Shown one piece after another: positions 1 to 8,191 of a stretch of DNA of 64,000 nucleotides. The stretch's first letter is position 1, and each line of letters opens with the position of its first letter. Made by a program: the position numbers and the translations under genes. The DNA lies in NCBI GenBank assembly GCA_003003925.1, contig PVWP01000004.1, positions 210,153 through 274,152 on the forward strand, given 5' to 3'. The DNA is from Aphanothece cf. minutissima CCALA 015 (GTDB taxonomy: Bacteria; Cyanobacteriota; Cyanobacteriia; PCC-6307; Cyanobiaceae). Under the pieces are notes generated by a model, which saw only the letters and a program-made list of their open reading frames with translations, was not told the DNA's origin and did not search any database.

Positions 1-58
1 CAGATCCCTGACCTGCAGCAGATTCCTGGCGAGCCGATTGGCCTGCAGATCCCTGGCG
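1..58. repeat. Degenerate short direct repeats at the window edge
   Basis: The element CCTGCAG(CAG)ATYCCTGGCG occurs at 12-31 and 42-58, and a partial copy of its CAGATCCCTG core occurs at 1-10. The spacing is 27 to 30 bases. The stretch is open in several frames on both strands and runs off the left edge, so it may be the end of a longer repeat or the repetitive end of a neighbouring gene. I cannot tell which. Confidence 0.4.
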
Positions 59-186
59 TACAGATGTTCTGGGAGGAAAAGCCACCGAAGGACATAAATC
101 GGATTACCACCATAGACGCCCGAGTCAAGGGGCATTCTTTGCGGGTTGCCATTATCATCGGTTCAACTTTCCCTGCGGTACATAAC

Positions 187-2769
187 GTGACAACGACGGG
201 TGCTCCTCCTGAGGCCTTTCCGGGTGGAACCGCGCGCCCGTTGTCCCTTCCCGGCACGGGTGCTTCCGGTCCCGGCCTGTTTGATCCGTCGTCGCAGCAG
301 AGCCCCCTCAGCCCCATGGGCGAAAGCCAGTCCGGTGGCGGCGGCCTCGGGGGGATTGTGCGCACGGTCAAGCGCCGTCAATCCATCTTTCTGATCACCT
401 TTGCCTTGGTGACCGGGGTCCTGGCGATCAACACCCTGCGGCAGCGCATCTTTTCCCCCGTCTACCAGGGCGGGTTCCAGATGCAGATCAGCAACCCCTT
501 CGACAACCCCGGCACCGGCGGCGGCGGCGGCGGTTCCGTCGAATCCATCGCCCGCAGCGAGATCAAGACCGATGTGCCCAGTCTCATCGTTCTGATGCGC
601 AGCCCCCTGCTGCTCGGGCCGGTCGCGCAGCGCCAGGGCGTGCCGCTGCGGGCCCTGGAGAGCAATCTCTCCATCAACCAGGAGTCGGCCCGGGTCGACA
701 ATGTTCTCAATGTGTCCCTGCGCTGGCCGGATCCGGCCAAGGGCAAGGCCATCCTGCGGCAGCTTGCCAAGGACTACACCTCCTTCTCGCTCACCCAGCG
801 CCAGGCGGCCGTCAACTCCGGGGTCCGCTTCCTGGATGAGCAGGCCCCCGCCATCGAGGAACGGGTCCAGAAGCTCTCCCAGGAGATGCTCAAGTTCCGC
901 GAGCGCAACAACTTCGTGGATCCGGCCGCCGCGGCCGGCCAGATCCTCGGAGCCCGCGAAGGTCTCGTCAACCAGCTGCGCACCCTGCAGAACGAACAGG
1001 TGCAGCTGGACAGCCAGCTGAAGTCGATCCAGACCGGCAAGCTCCAGTTCACCCCCAGCGGCGCCCCCACCGCCCTCGAGCAGCTGGGCCGCAACAGCGT
1101 TCTCGTGCCGGGCAGGGGCGATTCCGCCGCCGAGGCCGCCAGCGGCACCAAGACCCCCCTCGACCTTCTCAACCAGTTCGAGCAGGAGCTGGCCACCGCC
1201 AAGGGCACCTTCAAGGAGAACTCGCCGATCGTTCAGTCCCTGCTGGCCCGTCGCAACCAGCTGCTGCCCGTGGTGCAGCGGCAGGCGGCCGATGCCGTCA
1301 AGGCCAGGCTGCTCGCCAACGTGGCCCAGCAGGATGAGATCAACCGCCAGATCCTCCTGCTGAGCGAGAACTTCCGGAACAATCCCCAGAAACTGGCGGA
1401 GTTCGAGAACATCAACCAGCGACTTTCGATCGCCAGAGAGCAGTATTCCTCCTACATCCAGGCCAGGGAGCGGTACCGGCTGGAGATGGCCCGGTCCATC
1501 TCCCCCTGGGAAGTGATCGGACCCCCGGATTTCGGCAGCAGCCCGGTGGAGCCCAACATCCAGCGCAACCTGCTGCGGGCGATCATGATCGGTCTGCTGG
1601 CCGGCCTGGGCGCCGCCATCCTGCGGGAGCGGACGGACAACGTCTTCCACACCCCCATGGAGGTGGAGAAGGACCTGCAGCTGCCCGTGCTGGGTCTGAT
1701 CCCCTACCTGCCCCTGGAGCCCGGTGTCGACATCGCCACCAGCATCTCCAAGATGTCCTCCAGCGAGCGCTTCGCCATCAAGGAGTCGCTGCGCAGCCTG
1801 TTCACCACCTTCCGTCTGCTCCGCGCCGACAACAACATCCGCATGGTGGGGATCACCTCCTCCACCCAGGGGGAGGGCAAGTCCACCGCCGTGGCGGTGT
1901 TCTCCCGCACCCTCGCCGACCTCGGCCTCCGGGTGCTCGTCATCGACTCCGACATGCGTCTGCCGATGCAGGCCCGTTACCTGGGTGTAGAGCAGGGCGA
2001 CGGCCTCTCCACCCTGCTGTCGGATTCGTCGCGCAAACCGACGGATTTCATCCACTCCATCGCCGAGAACATGGATGTGCTGCCCGCCGGCCCCAAGCCG
2101 CCCGATCCGGCGAAGCTGCTCAACTCCAGCCGCTGCAAGGAGATCATGGAGGAGATCCGTGCTCTCCCGGGCTACGACATCATCATTGTCGATGCGCCTC
2201 CCTGCCTGATGCTGGCCGATCCGATCCTGCTCGGGGAGAAGCTCGACGGCATTCTCTTCCTCGTGGGTCTCGGCAAGGTCAGTCGTGAGCTGGCTCCCCA
2301 GGCCAGCCGTCGCATCAGGGCCTCCGGGGTTGATGTGCTTGGCATCATCTGCAACCAGGTCAACTTCCCCAGCCGCCTCAACGATTACGGCTACGAATAC
2401 GGTTACTACTATCACTACGCCTACGCCTCGGCGTCGGGCTACGCCAAGAGTGCCAGCGAGCCATCCACGGGTGGATTCGGCAGCTATGTGCAGCGTTATC
2501 GCGACAGCTACATGAAGGGCGCCGCCACCAACTCCTACATCTCCGCCCGCTACAACGAGGGCGAATCCGACGTCAAGACCTACTTCCGGGAGGACGAGGA
2601 TCAGGCCACCGCACCGGTCGCCACCAATGGCGGCATCGGCCCCAGCGCCAGCTCCACCAGCCCCCTGCCCCCCGCCGACAGCGTCCCCTCCCGCCGCCAT
2701 CGCCCGTCCCGGGAGGGCGGTGGCGGTCCGATGGGCTGGCTGCGCCGGCGTTTCGGCAACCGGGGCTGA
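187..2769 (+). CDS. Wzc-type polysaccharide chain-length regulator / tyrosine autokinase (BY-kinase)
   Basis: Inner-membrane polysaccharide co-polymerase fused to a cytoplasmic bacterial tyrosine kinase; in this family it controls chain length and export of capsule or exopolysaccharide. From the GTG at 187 the protein is 860 residues: a Gly/Pro-rich N-terminus, a first membrane segment near 67-83, a long periplasmic Wzz-type coiled region, a second membrane segment before residue 480, then the kinase with Walker A (TQGEGKS, about 561-567), Walker A' (VIDSDMR, about 585) and Walker B (IIIVDAPP, about 665-672). A C-terminal tyrosine cluster (about 734-755, several YxY pairs) is the expected autophosphorylation tail. 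The frame is open to the window edge; ATGs at 64 and 316 are alternative starts. I prefer GTG 187 because bases 64-186 are less GC-rich and look intergenic. It converges on the phosphatase at 2848-3384. Confidence 0.9.
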   Translation: MTTTGAPPEAFPGGTARPLSLPGTGASGPGLFDPSSQQSPLSPMGESQSGGGGLGGIVRTVKRRQSIFLITFALVTGVLAINTLRQRIFSPVYQGGFQMQISNPFDNPGTGGGGGGSVESIARSEIKTDVPSLIVLMRSPLLLGPVAQRQGVPLRALESNLSINQESARVDNVLNVSLRWPDPAKGKAILRQLAKDYTSFSLTQRQAAVNSGVRFLDEQAPAIEERVQKLSQEMLKFRERNNFVDPAAAAGQILGAREGLVNQLRTLQNEQVQLDSQLKSIQTGKLQFTPSGAPTALEQLGRNSVLVPGRGDSAAEAASGTKTPLDLLNQFEQELATAKGTFKENSPIVQSLLARRNQLLPVVQRQAADAVKARLLANVAQQDEINRQILLLSENFRNNPQKLAEFENINQRLSIAREQYSSYIQARERYRLEMARSISPWEVIGPPDFGSSPVEPNIQRNLLRAIMIGLLAGLGAAILRERTDNVFHTPMEVEKDLQLPVLGLIPYLPLEPGVDIATSISKMSSSERFAIKESLRSLFTTFRLLRADNNIRMVGITSSTQGEGKSTAVAVFSRTLADLGLRVLVIDSDMRLPMQARYLGVEQGDGLSTLLSDSSRKPTDFIHSIAENMDVLPAGPKPPDPAKLLNSSRCKEIMEEIRALPGYDIIIVDAPPCLMLADPILLGEKLDGILFLVGLGKVSRELAPQASRRIRASGVDVLGIICNQVNFPSRLNDYGYEYGYYYHYAYASASGYAKSASEPSTGGFGSYVQRYRDSYMKGAATNSYISARYNEGESDVKTYFREDEDQATAPVATNGGIGPSASSTSPLPPADSVPSRRHRPSREGGGGPMGWLRRRFGNRG

Positions 2770-2847
2770 GCCCCCGGTTCCGGGACCCTTCCCCTCGCCA
2801 GGGAGGGGGCCCGGCCGAGCGCTGCCCCGTCGCTCACCCGGGGCCTG

Positions 2848-3384
2848 CTACGTCGAGAGCAGGGTCTCGAGCATCACCAGGTGGTCATAGATCGGCATGG
2901 CCATCGGGTGGCAGCGCCGCACCCAGGCCAGGGCGGCCAGGGGGTCGATCCCGCGCAGTCGGGCCGTGAGGCCAACGGCCAGCAGGGGAGAGCGCTCATA
3001 CCCGGCCATGCAGTGCAGATAGACGGGGGCGGCGTCGGTCACGAGCGCTTCCGCCCTCGCCAGGGCAAGGGCCAGCCTCTCCTGCAGCAGCGGCTCCTGG
3101 GCTCTGTGGTCGGGCAGGGCGATCCGGTCGCTTCTCCAGCCGGGGGGAACGACCAGGGCGGTTTCCTCCTCCGGATAGCAGCAGCTGAAGCGGCTGCGGA
3201 TCCCGGCCTCCTCCAGCTGACGCCAGTGCCTGTCGCTGCGGGGCATGGGACCGATCGCCAGCTGACCGGTGAGCACCCAGCTGCAGGGAAGCGCCCGTTC
3301 CGCCATCGGCGCCAGGGGCCGGTCGGCCGGCCTCAGGCCCTGGAACAACCGCCGCAGGGGGCCCACCATCAGCGCGCCCTCCAC
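2848..3384 (-). CDS. Dual-specificity / tyrosine phosphatase-like protein
   Basis: Cysteine-dependent protein phosphatase. The CX5R active-site loop is present as HCMAGYERS (about residues 124-132; Cys125 nucleophile, Arg131), preceded by an Asp (LPDHR, about 92) suitable as general acid. At 178 residues from a GTG start it has the size of small dual-specificity phosphatases and no membrane segment. A Met at residue 6 is an alternative start. It is the last gene of the minus-strand run capD - cyanoexosortase A - exosortase-associated protein (22-base gap) and converges on the Wzc-type kinase. I infer that it may dephosphorylate the kinase's tyrosine tail, the job usually done by a low-molecular-weight phosphatase (Wzb); no lmw-PTP is seen in the window. 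The substrate is not proven by sequence. Confidence 0.75.
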   Translation of the reverse strand: MEGALMVGPLRRLFQGLRPADRPLAPMAERALPCSWVLTGQLAIGPMPRSDRHWRQLEEAGIRSRFSCCYPEEETALVVPPGWRSDRIALPDHRAQEPLLQERLALALARAEALVTDAAPVYLHCMAGYERSPLLAVGLTARLRGIDPLAALAWVRRCHPMAMPIYDHLVMLETLLST

Positions 3385-3406
3385 GGATGAGGCCCGTTGG
3401 CGCTGC

Positions 3407-4075
3407 TCACGTCTGGATTCGCAGCACCGGCTCCACCAGATCCAGCACCTGCTGCCAGAGCCGGTCGGAGGGGGGCTTCCCCTTGGCCCCGCGCAGGCTG
3501 ATCAGGGTGCAGGCGTAGCTGCGATTGGGCTGGAGCCCGATCACCCGCTCGAGGGCCGCCTGCCGGCCGACCGCCAGACGGTCGGCGAGGGTGGTGAGCT
3601 GCTCGCGGGTGACTCCGAAAGGCTCCGCCAGGCCGGGGCCGGCCACCAGGCAGGTCTGGAGGGTGGGGCGATCCTGGGCCAGGCCGCGCGCCGTCGGTAC
3701 CGGTGCGTCGAGCAGGCGACGCTGGCGGAGTTTCAGGCTGGCATGGTCCCGGCCGATGGCGCCGGCCTGGAAGTTGAACCGCTGCCGCACCGCACCCCCC
3801 ACCAGGGTCAGTTCGAATCCGTCCCGCAGGGGCAGGACCACCGGGGCCGACGTCGCCAGCTCGTAGCTGCGCTTCGCTGGCCAGGGGGGGGTGAGGCTGG
3901 GACGGGCTGTCTGCGGCAGCAGCTGGGCTCCGCGCAGGGCCGCCTCCAGCTGCTCAGCCGGCAGGGGACGGGGAGCCGCTGGCCAGCGGGGCAGCAGGAT
4001 CGCCTGGGTCGCCAGAAGGGCGGCGATGGTGGCGAGCGTGCCGTACCACCGCACCAGAAGGGGAGGGGTGATCAC
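3407..4075 (-). CDS. Cyanoexosortase A system-associated protein (EpsI-like)
   Basis: 222-residue protein with one N-terminal membrane segment (about 8-24) and a soluble, presumably periplasmic domain. The start is GTG at 4075 inside a GTGA overlap with the stop of cyanoexosortase A, so the two are translationally coupled. Its place directly after the exosortase, its size and its single anchor fit the exosortase-associated / EpsI-type proteins that accompany exosortases in cyanobacteria. I see no catalytic motif. Motifs such as PLRDGFELTLVGGAVRQRF may mark the conserved domain. A longer open frame continues upstream through the exosortase gene but is only a shadow. Role inferred from context: helper in processing or export linked to PEP-CTERM-like substrates. 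Confidence 0.7.
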   Translation of the reverse strand: MITPPLLVRWYGTLATIAALLATQAILLPRWPAAPRPLPAEQLEAALRGAQLLPQTARPSLTPPWPAKRSYELATSAPVVLPLRDGFELTLVGGAVRQRFNFQAGAIGRDHASLKLRQRRLLDAPVPTARGLAQDRPTLQTCLVAGPGLAEPFGVTREQLTTLADRLAVGRQAALERVIGLQPNRSYACTLISLRGAKGKPPSDRLWQQVLDLVEPVLRIQT

Positions 4076-5010
4076 GCTCCTTCCCCCGGCTGCGGCGGTG
4101 CGGGCAGGGGGGGAAGTTCCCGCTCCAGCAGCCGCATGTAGACCATGCCGAACACCAGCACCGCCACCCCGGAAAAGACCAGGGATCCGGTGCTCTCGTG
4201 GAAGAAATCGAACAGCCAGCTCCCCTTGCCGTGGCCGTTGCCCGCGAACACCGCCAGCAGCGCGATGCGGAAGGTGTTGCAGACCAGCCCGATCACCGGC
4301 GCCACCAGCACCACCGCGGTGCGGCTGGCCCAGGAGCGGATCGGAAAGGCCAGCAGGAAGATGACACCCACGCAGAGAATCTGGGCCATCAGGTCGACCC
4401 CGTTGCAGGGGCCCAGCACCCTCACCCCGCCGCCGGGCAGCAGCACGCTGCGGGCATTCACGGTCACATCGAGTCCGAGCACGCTCAACCAGAGGCCGGA
4501 CAGACGCGCGGTGAGCAGGCTGATGGGGGCTTCCGGCAGGGTGCGCATCAGCAGGGCGAAGGCCGGCAGCAGCATCAGGCAGAGCAGCGGATCGCGGAAA
4601 CGGCCCAGGCGGGCTGGTTGCTCCGCCATCAGACCCAGGCTGAGGCCGCCGATCGGCGCCAGGGCGAACAGCAGGCCGTCCCAGTGCAGGATCAGGGCCG
4701 AGCGGGCCAGAACCCAGATCAGCAGCAGGCTGCCGATGACCAGTCCCCAGCCGGCGGGGCTGGGGCGGAGCTCCTCGAACTGGTCCTCCATGCAGATCAC
4801 CGCCCCTCCCCACACCAGCACGGCGAACACGGTGATGTGCTCGCTCTGGCTGCTCTGGAACACGGCGATGTTCTGGACCGCCACGGCCGCGGCCAGGGCC
4901 AGCCAGAGGTTGCGGGGCGTGGGCGGGGGAACGGCCGGGACGGCGGCCCGCCAGGCCGGGGGGATCCGCTGCAGGAGGCTGCTGGAGAGTCGCTCGATGC
5001 TGTTGCTCAT
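4072..5010 (-). CDS. crtA: Cyanoexosortase A
   Basis: Polytopic membrane transpeptidase-like enzyme that recognises C-terminal sorting signals (PEP-CTERM type) in cyanobacteria. The 312-residue protein has about eight hydrophobic segments and the exosortase catalytic signature: Cys202 in PCNGVDL, Arg248 in NTFRIALL and His271 in FFHESTG. It overlaps capD at its start (ATGA, 5007-5010) and its associated gene at its end (GTGA). No protein with an obvious PEP-CTERM tail is encoded in the window, so its substrates lie elsewhere. Exosortases are typically found in exopolysaccharide loci, as here. Confidence 0.88.
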   Translation of the reverse strand: MSNSIERLSSSLLQRIPPAWRAAVPAVPPPTPRNLWLALAAAVAVQNIAVFQSSQSEHITVFAVLVWGGAVICMEDQFEELRPSPAGWGLVIGSLLLIWVLARSALILHWDGLLFALAPIGGLSLGLMAEQPARLGRFRDPLLCLMLLPAFALLMRTLPEAPISLLTARLSGLWLSVLGLDVTVNARSVLLPGGGVRVLGPCNGVDLMAQILCVGVIFLLAFPIRSWASRTAVVLVAPVIGLVCNTFRIALLAVFAGNGHGKGSWLFDFFHESTGSLVFSGVAVLVFGMVYMRLLERELPPLPAPPQPGEGA

Positions 5011-6944
5011 CGGGCCACAGCGTCGACCAGAGGAGTGGCCGGGACGCCTTCATCAGGATCGTATTCCGGGACCAGACGGCGCAGCAACTGGCCGGTGGTG
5101 GCTTCGTCCCAGTGGGCGAGCGCCTCATGCAGCTGCTGAATCAAGGGACTGAGCTGTTCGCTGTCCCGATGGGGTTCGGTGGCCCGGCGGATCAGCGGGT
5201 GCTGGGTGGGCTGGTCGGCGGCACTGATCAGGAGCTCCTCGTAGAGCTTCTCCCCGGGCCGCAGGCCGGTGTACTGGATGGCGATGTCTCCGTCGCTGTT
5301 GTGCTCGTCCCGCACCCGCAGCCCGGAGAGCTCGATCATCTGGCGGGCCAGGTCGGCGATCCGCACCGGCTCGCCCATGTCAAGCAGGAACAGGTCGCCG
5401 CCGACGGCCATGCCGGTGGCCTGCAGGACCAGCTGGACGGCCTCCGGGATGGTCATGAAGTAGCGGGTGATGGCCGGATGGGTGACGGTGACCGGTCCGC
5501 CTTTGGAGATCTGCTGGTGGAACAGGGGGATCACGGAGCCGGAGGAGCCCAGCACGTTGCCGAACCGGACCATCGAGAGGATCGGACCACCCGCGCCGAT
5601 CTCGGCGGCGGCGGCCTGGATCAGCAGTTCGCAGATGCGCTTGCTGGCCCCCATGACATTGGTGGGGCGAACGGCCTTGTCGGTGGAGATCAGGGTGAGC
5701 CGGCTGACGCCCGAGGCGCGGGTGGCGGCGATCACGGCCTCGGTGGCGCCGATGTTGTTGGCGATGCCCGCGCAGAGGTTGGCCTCCACGAGGGGAACGT
5801 GATTGTAGGCGGCGGCATGGAAGATCGTGTCGACCCCGTGCTGGCGGCAGATCAGGGTGAGGCGGGCCGCGTCACAGGCATCGCCGAGGACGGCATGGAG
5901 TTCGACCCCGCAGGGTTGGGAGCCCAGCTCCCGCTCGATGGCATAAAGGGCGAATTCGTTGCGCTCGACCAGCAGCAGCCGGGAGGCACCCAGGGCTACG
6001 ACCTGGCGGCACAGTTCGCTGCCGATCGATCCCCCGGCGCCGGTGACCATGACCACCTTGCCTTCGACGCCGGCCTTGAGCAGCACCGGGTCGGGGTTGG
6101 AGGGTTCACGCCCGAGCAGATCCTCGATCGCCACCGGCTGCAGGTCGGAGACGATCCTCTGGCCCGTGGCCATCTGGGCCAGGGAGGGGATCGAGAGCAC
6201 CTCCAGGCCCCGGTGGGTGAGCTGATCCACCAGCAGCCGTTTGCGTCGCCGCGACATGGTCGGCATGGCGAGCAGGACCTTGCGCACCCCGTGGCGTTCG
6301 ATCAGTCGGGGCAGGCGCAGGGGCGAATGGATGGGCATGTTCTGCAGGGTGCGGCCCTGCAGGCCTTCGGCGTCATCCAGGAAGCCGACGATGCGGAAGC
6401 GGGGGTCATTGCGCAGGGCCAGCATCAGACCCATGCCGGAGGCCCCGGCGCCGTAGATCAGGGTGCCATCACCCTGGGAGCCCCCGGGGGAGTGGTTCTC
6501 CCGCTGGTCGAGGTGATGGACGAGGACGTCGCGCAGCACGATGCGGCTGGCGATGGCCCCGCCGGTGAACAGCAGCCAGTAGAGAATCCAGAAGGAGCGC
6601 GGTGGCTGGGCCCCACCGATCAATGTGCTGCTCAGCAGCAGGATCAGCACCATCGCGCCGGAGCGCGGCACCAGGCCGTAAAGGGAGTGGCTGCCGGCAT
6701 AGCGGGTGAGCCCCCGGTACCAGCCGGAGACCACGAGGACGGGCAGGCCGGTGATGACGGCCAGGGGCAGCAAGAGGATCGTGGAGGGCAGGAAGCCCTT
6801 GAGGGTGGTGGCGTCGGGCAGGCGCAGGATGAAGGCGCCGAGATAGGCCGCGACGATCATCAGACCATCGAAGAACACCAGCAGCAGCCGGCGGGCCAGC
6901 AGCTGCTTCTGCACGTAACGGAGGAATGAGAGCTGGGGGATCAA
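5007..6944 (-). CDS. CapD/WbpM/FlaA1-family nucleotide-sugar 4,6-dehydratase
   Basis: Membrane-anchored UDP-HexNAc 4,6-dehydratase of the large (WbpM-like) class, giving UDP-4-keto-6-deoxy sugars for glycan initiation. At 645 residues it has four N-terminal membrane segments (roughly 20-150), a first Rossmann-like fold (IYGAGASGMGL, about 162) and the catalytic Rossmann fold (VTGAGGSIGSEL, about 298-309). The usual Tyr of the SDR triad is Met (NVMGASKR), as known for WbpM-type enzymes. The start is TTG at 6944; GTG at 6914 (VQKQLL) is an alternative. It heads the run with cyanoexosortase A, its associated protein and the phosphatase; the 308 bases upstream must hold the promoter. Confidence 0.9.
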   Translation of the reverse strand: MIPQLSFLRYVQKQLLARRLLLVFFDGLMIVAAYLGAFILRLPDATTLKGFLPSTILLLPLAVITGLPVLVVSGWYRGLTRYAGSHSLYGLVPRSGAMVLILLLSSTLIGGAQPPRSFWILYWLLFTGGAIASRIVLRDVLVHHLDQRENHSPGGSQGDGTLIYGAGASGMGLMLALRNDPRFRIVGFLDDAEGLQGRTLQNMPIHSPLRLPRLIERHGVRKVLLAMPTMSRRRKRLLVDQLTHRGLEVLSIPSLAQMATGQRIVSDLQPVAIEDLLGREPSNPDPVLLKAGVEGKVVMVTGAGGSIGSELCRQVVALGASRLLLVERNEFALYAIERELGSQPCGVELHAVLGDACDAARLTLICRQHGVDTIFHAAAYNHVPLVEANLCAGIANNIGATEAVIAATRASGVSRLTLISTDKAVRPTNVMGASKRICELLIQAAAAEIGAGGPILSMVRFGNVLGSSGSVIPLFHQQISKGGPVTVTHPAITRYFMTIPEAVQLVLQATGMAVGGDLFLLDMGEPVRIADLARQMIELSGLRVRDEHNSDGDIAIQYTGLRPGEKLYEELLISAADQPTQHPLIRRATEPHRDSEQLSPLIQQLHEALAHWDEATTGQLLRRLVPEYDPDEGVPATPLVDAVAR

Positions 6945-7252
6945 TCGTTCAGTTCGGCGGTGATCGACGAATCAGGAGATGAACGGGTGAGAAGTCAGGT
7001 GGAGAAGGGTGAAAGAACCGACGTCTGGATGATGGCGAGCCGGAGTCCTCACGCATCGATGATGGGGCTGGATGTGGTTTCCGGTCCGTGGAAGGACAGC
7101 CCGGGGAAGGAACGGCGGGAGGGATTGCGGCCGGCTGGGCCGACCGCGACTAGGCAATCCGCTGGAGATTGTCGTTCTCACACAGCAATAGTGTGATGGC
7201 GGAATGGATCATGGCCCTGGCAATCCCTGCACCCTTTGAGGTTACTGCCCGT
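6945..7252. other. Intergenic region upstream of capD; inverted repeat
   Basis: No credible gene. It separates the stop of the WecA-like gene from the start of capD, both on the minus strand, so it should hold the capD promoter. A perfect inverted repeat TCACAC-N7-GTGTGA lies at 7178-7196; the arms are oriented opposite to a CRP site. A CTAG-containing sequence lies at about 7150-7153. I see no convincing -35/-10 pair. Confidence 0.4.
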
Positions 7253-8191
7253 TCAAGGTGAGAAGGGGACCGCCTGGTGCCGATCCAGCCACAGGCCAAG
7301 GACCAGCTCCAGCAGCAGCAGGCCCAGCTCCAGGGGCAGGCCCCGCAGGAGCAGGCCCGCCCCCAGCAGGGCGGTGGCCCCGATGTAGAGCAGGGCCACC
7401 CGGGCATGGGGCCAGCCGGCCTGATGCAGGCGCTGATAAAGGTGCAGGCGGTGGGCCTGGAAGATGGGTTGCCCCGCGGCCAGCCGGCGCAGGACGCAGA
7501 GGCAGGCGTCCCCCAGCAGCGGGAAGCCCGCCAGCAGCAGCCCCAGGGCCAGGGCCGGTGTGGTCTGCTGCAGCACCATCCCGGCGAACACCGCCCCCAG
7601 GAAGGTGCTGCCCACATCTCCCATGAACACCCGTGCCGGGCTCCAGTTCCAGGCCAGGAAGCTCAGCAGGGCCCCGATCAGCGGCAGCAGGCCATGGCCG
7701 CCGTCGGGGGCCATGGCCAGGGCGGCCACCACCAGCAGCACGGCGGCACAGCCGGCGACGAGCCCGTCGAGCCCGTCGCTGAAGTTGACGAAGTTGATCA
7801 CCGCCGTGGCCGCGAACCCCGCCATCGGCACCAGCCACCACGGCAGGGACAGGGGTGTGATCGCCACCAGGGCCACGGCCGTGGCGATCTGCACCCCGTA
7901 ACGCCAGGCGGCCGGCAGGTCGAGGCGGTCGTCCAGCAGGCCCACCAGGGCCAGCGGCAGGCAGATCAGCGGAATCCAGGCCGGCCAGCCGCCCCCCGCC
8001 AGGGGAGCCAGGGCGCAGCCGACGAGCACGAAGGCCAGGCCCCCGCCCCTGGGGGTGGGACGCCGGTGGGAGCTGCGGGCGTTGGGCTGATCCACCAGCC
8101 GGCGCCGCAGCAGGGGCAGGAGGCGGTGCAGCAGCAGCGCCCCGAGGCCGGCGCCCAGCAGCAGGAAGGCCGGGCCGTGCAGGACGGTCAT
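7253..8191 (-). CDS. WecA/WbpL-like undecaprenyl-phosphate sugar-1-phosphate transferase
   Basis: Polyprenyl-phosphate HexNAc-1-phosphate transferase (GT4 of the MraY/WecA class) that starts lipid-linked glycan synthesis. The 312-residue protein has about ten membrane segments and the family motifs: LLDDRLDL, the Mg-binding VNFSDGLDGL, FMGDVGSTF, and the cytosolic His loop QAHRLHLYQRL. The start at 8191 is an ATG within an ATGA overlap with the reductase gene; a longer upstream frame is a shadow. Smaller than WecA of enterobacteria and closer in size to WbpL/TagO. With the reductase and capD it forms a likely pathway from UDP-HexNAc to a lipid-linked 6-deoxy-HexNAc. Confidence 0.88.
   Translation of the reverse strand: MTVLHGPAFLLLGAGLGALLLHRLLPLLRRRLVDQPNARSSHRRPTPRGGGLAFVLVGCALAPLAGGGWPAWIPLICLPLALVGLLDDRLDLPAAWRYGVQIATAVALVAITPLSLPWWLVPMAGFAATAVINFVNFSDGLDGLVAGCAAVLLVVAALAMAPDGGHGLLPLIGALLSFLAWNWSPARVFMGDVGSTFLGAVFAGMVLQQTTPALALGLLLAGFPLLGDACLCVLRRLAAGQPIFQAHRLHLYQRLHQAGWPHARVALLYIGATALLGAGLLLRGLPLELGLLLLELVLGLWLDRHQAVPFSP

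Noticed and set aside
163-2700. 845-codon open frame antisense to the Wzc gene
   Set aside because: Its protein is Gly/Leu/Gly-His-rich with no domain; it mirrors the codon pattern of the kinase gene in GC-rich DNA.
7178-7196. CRP-type binding site
   Set aside because: The arms are TCACAC...GTGTGA, the reverse order of a CRP site (TGTGA...TCACA).
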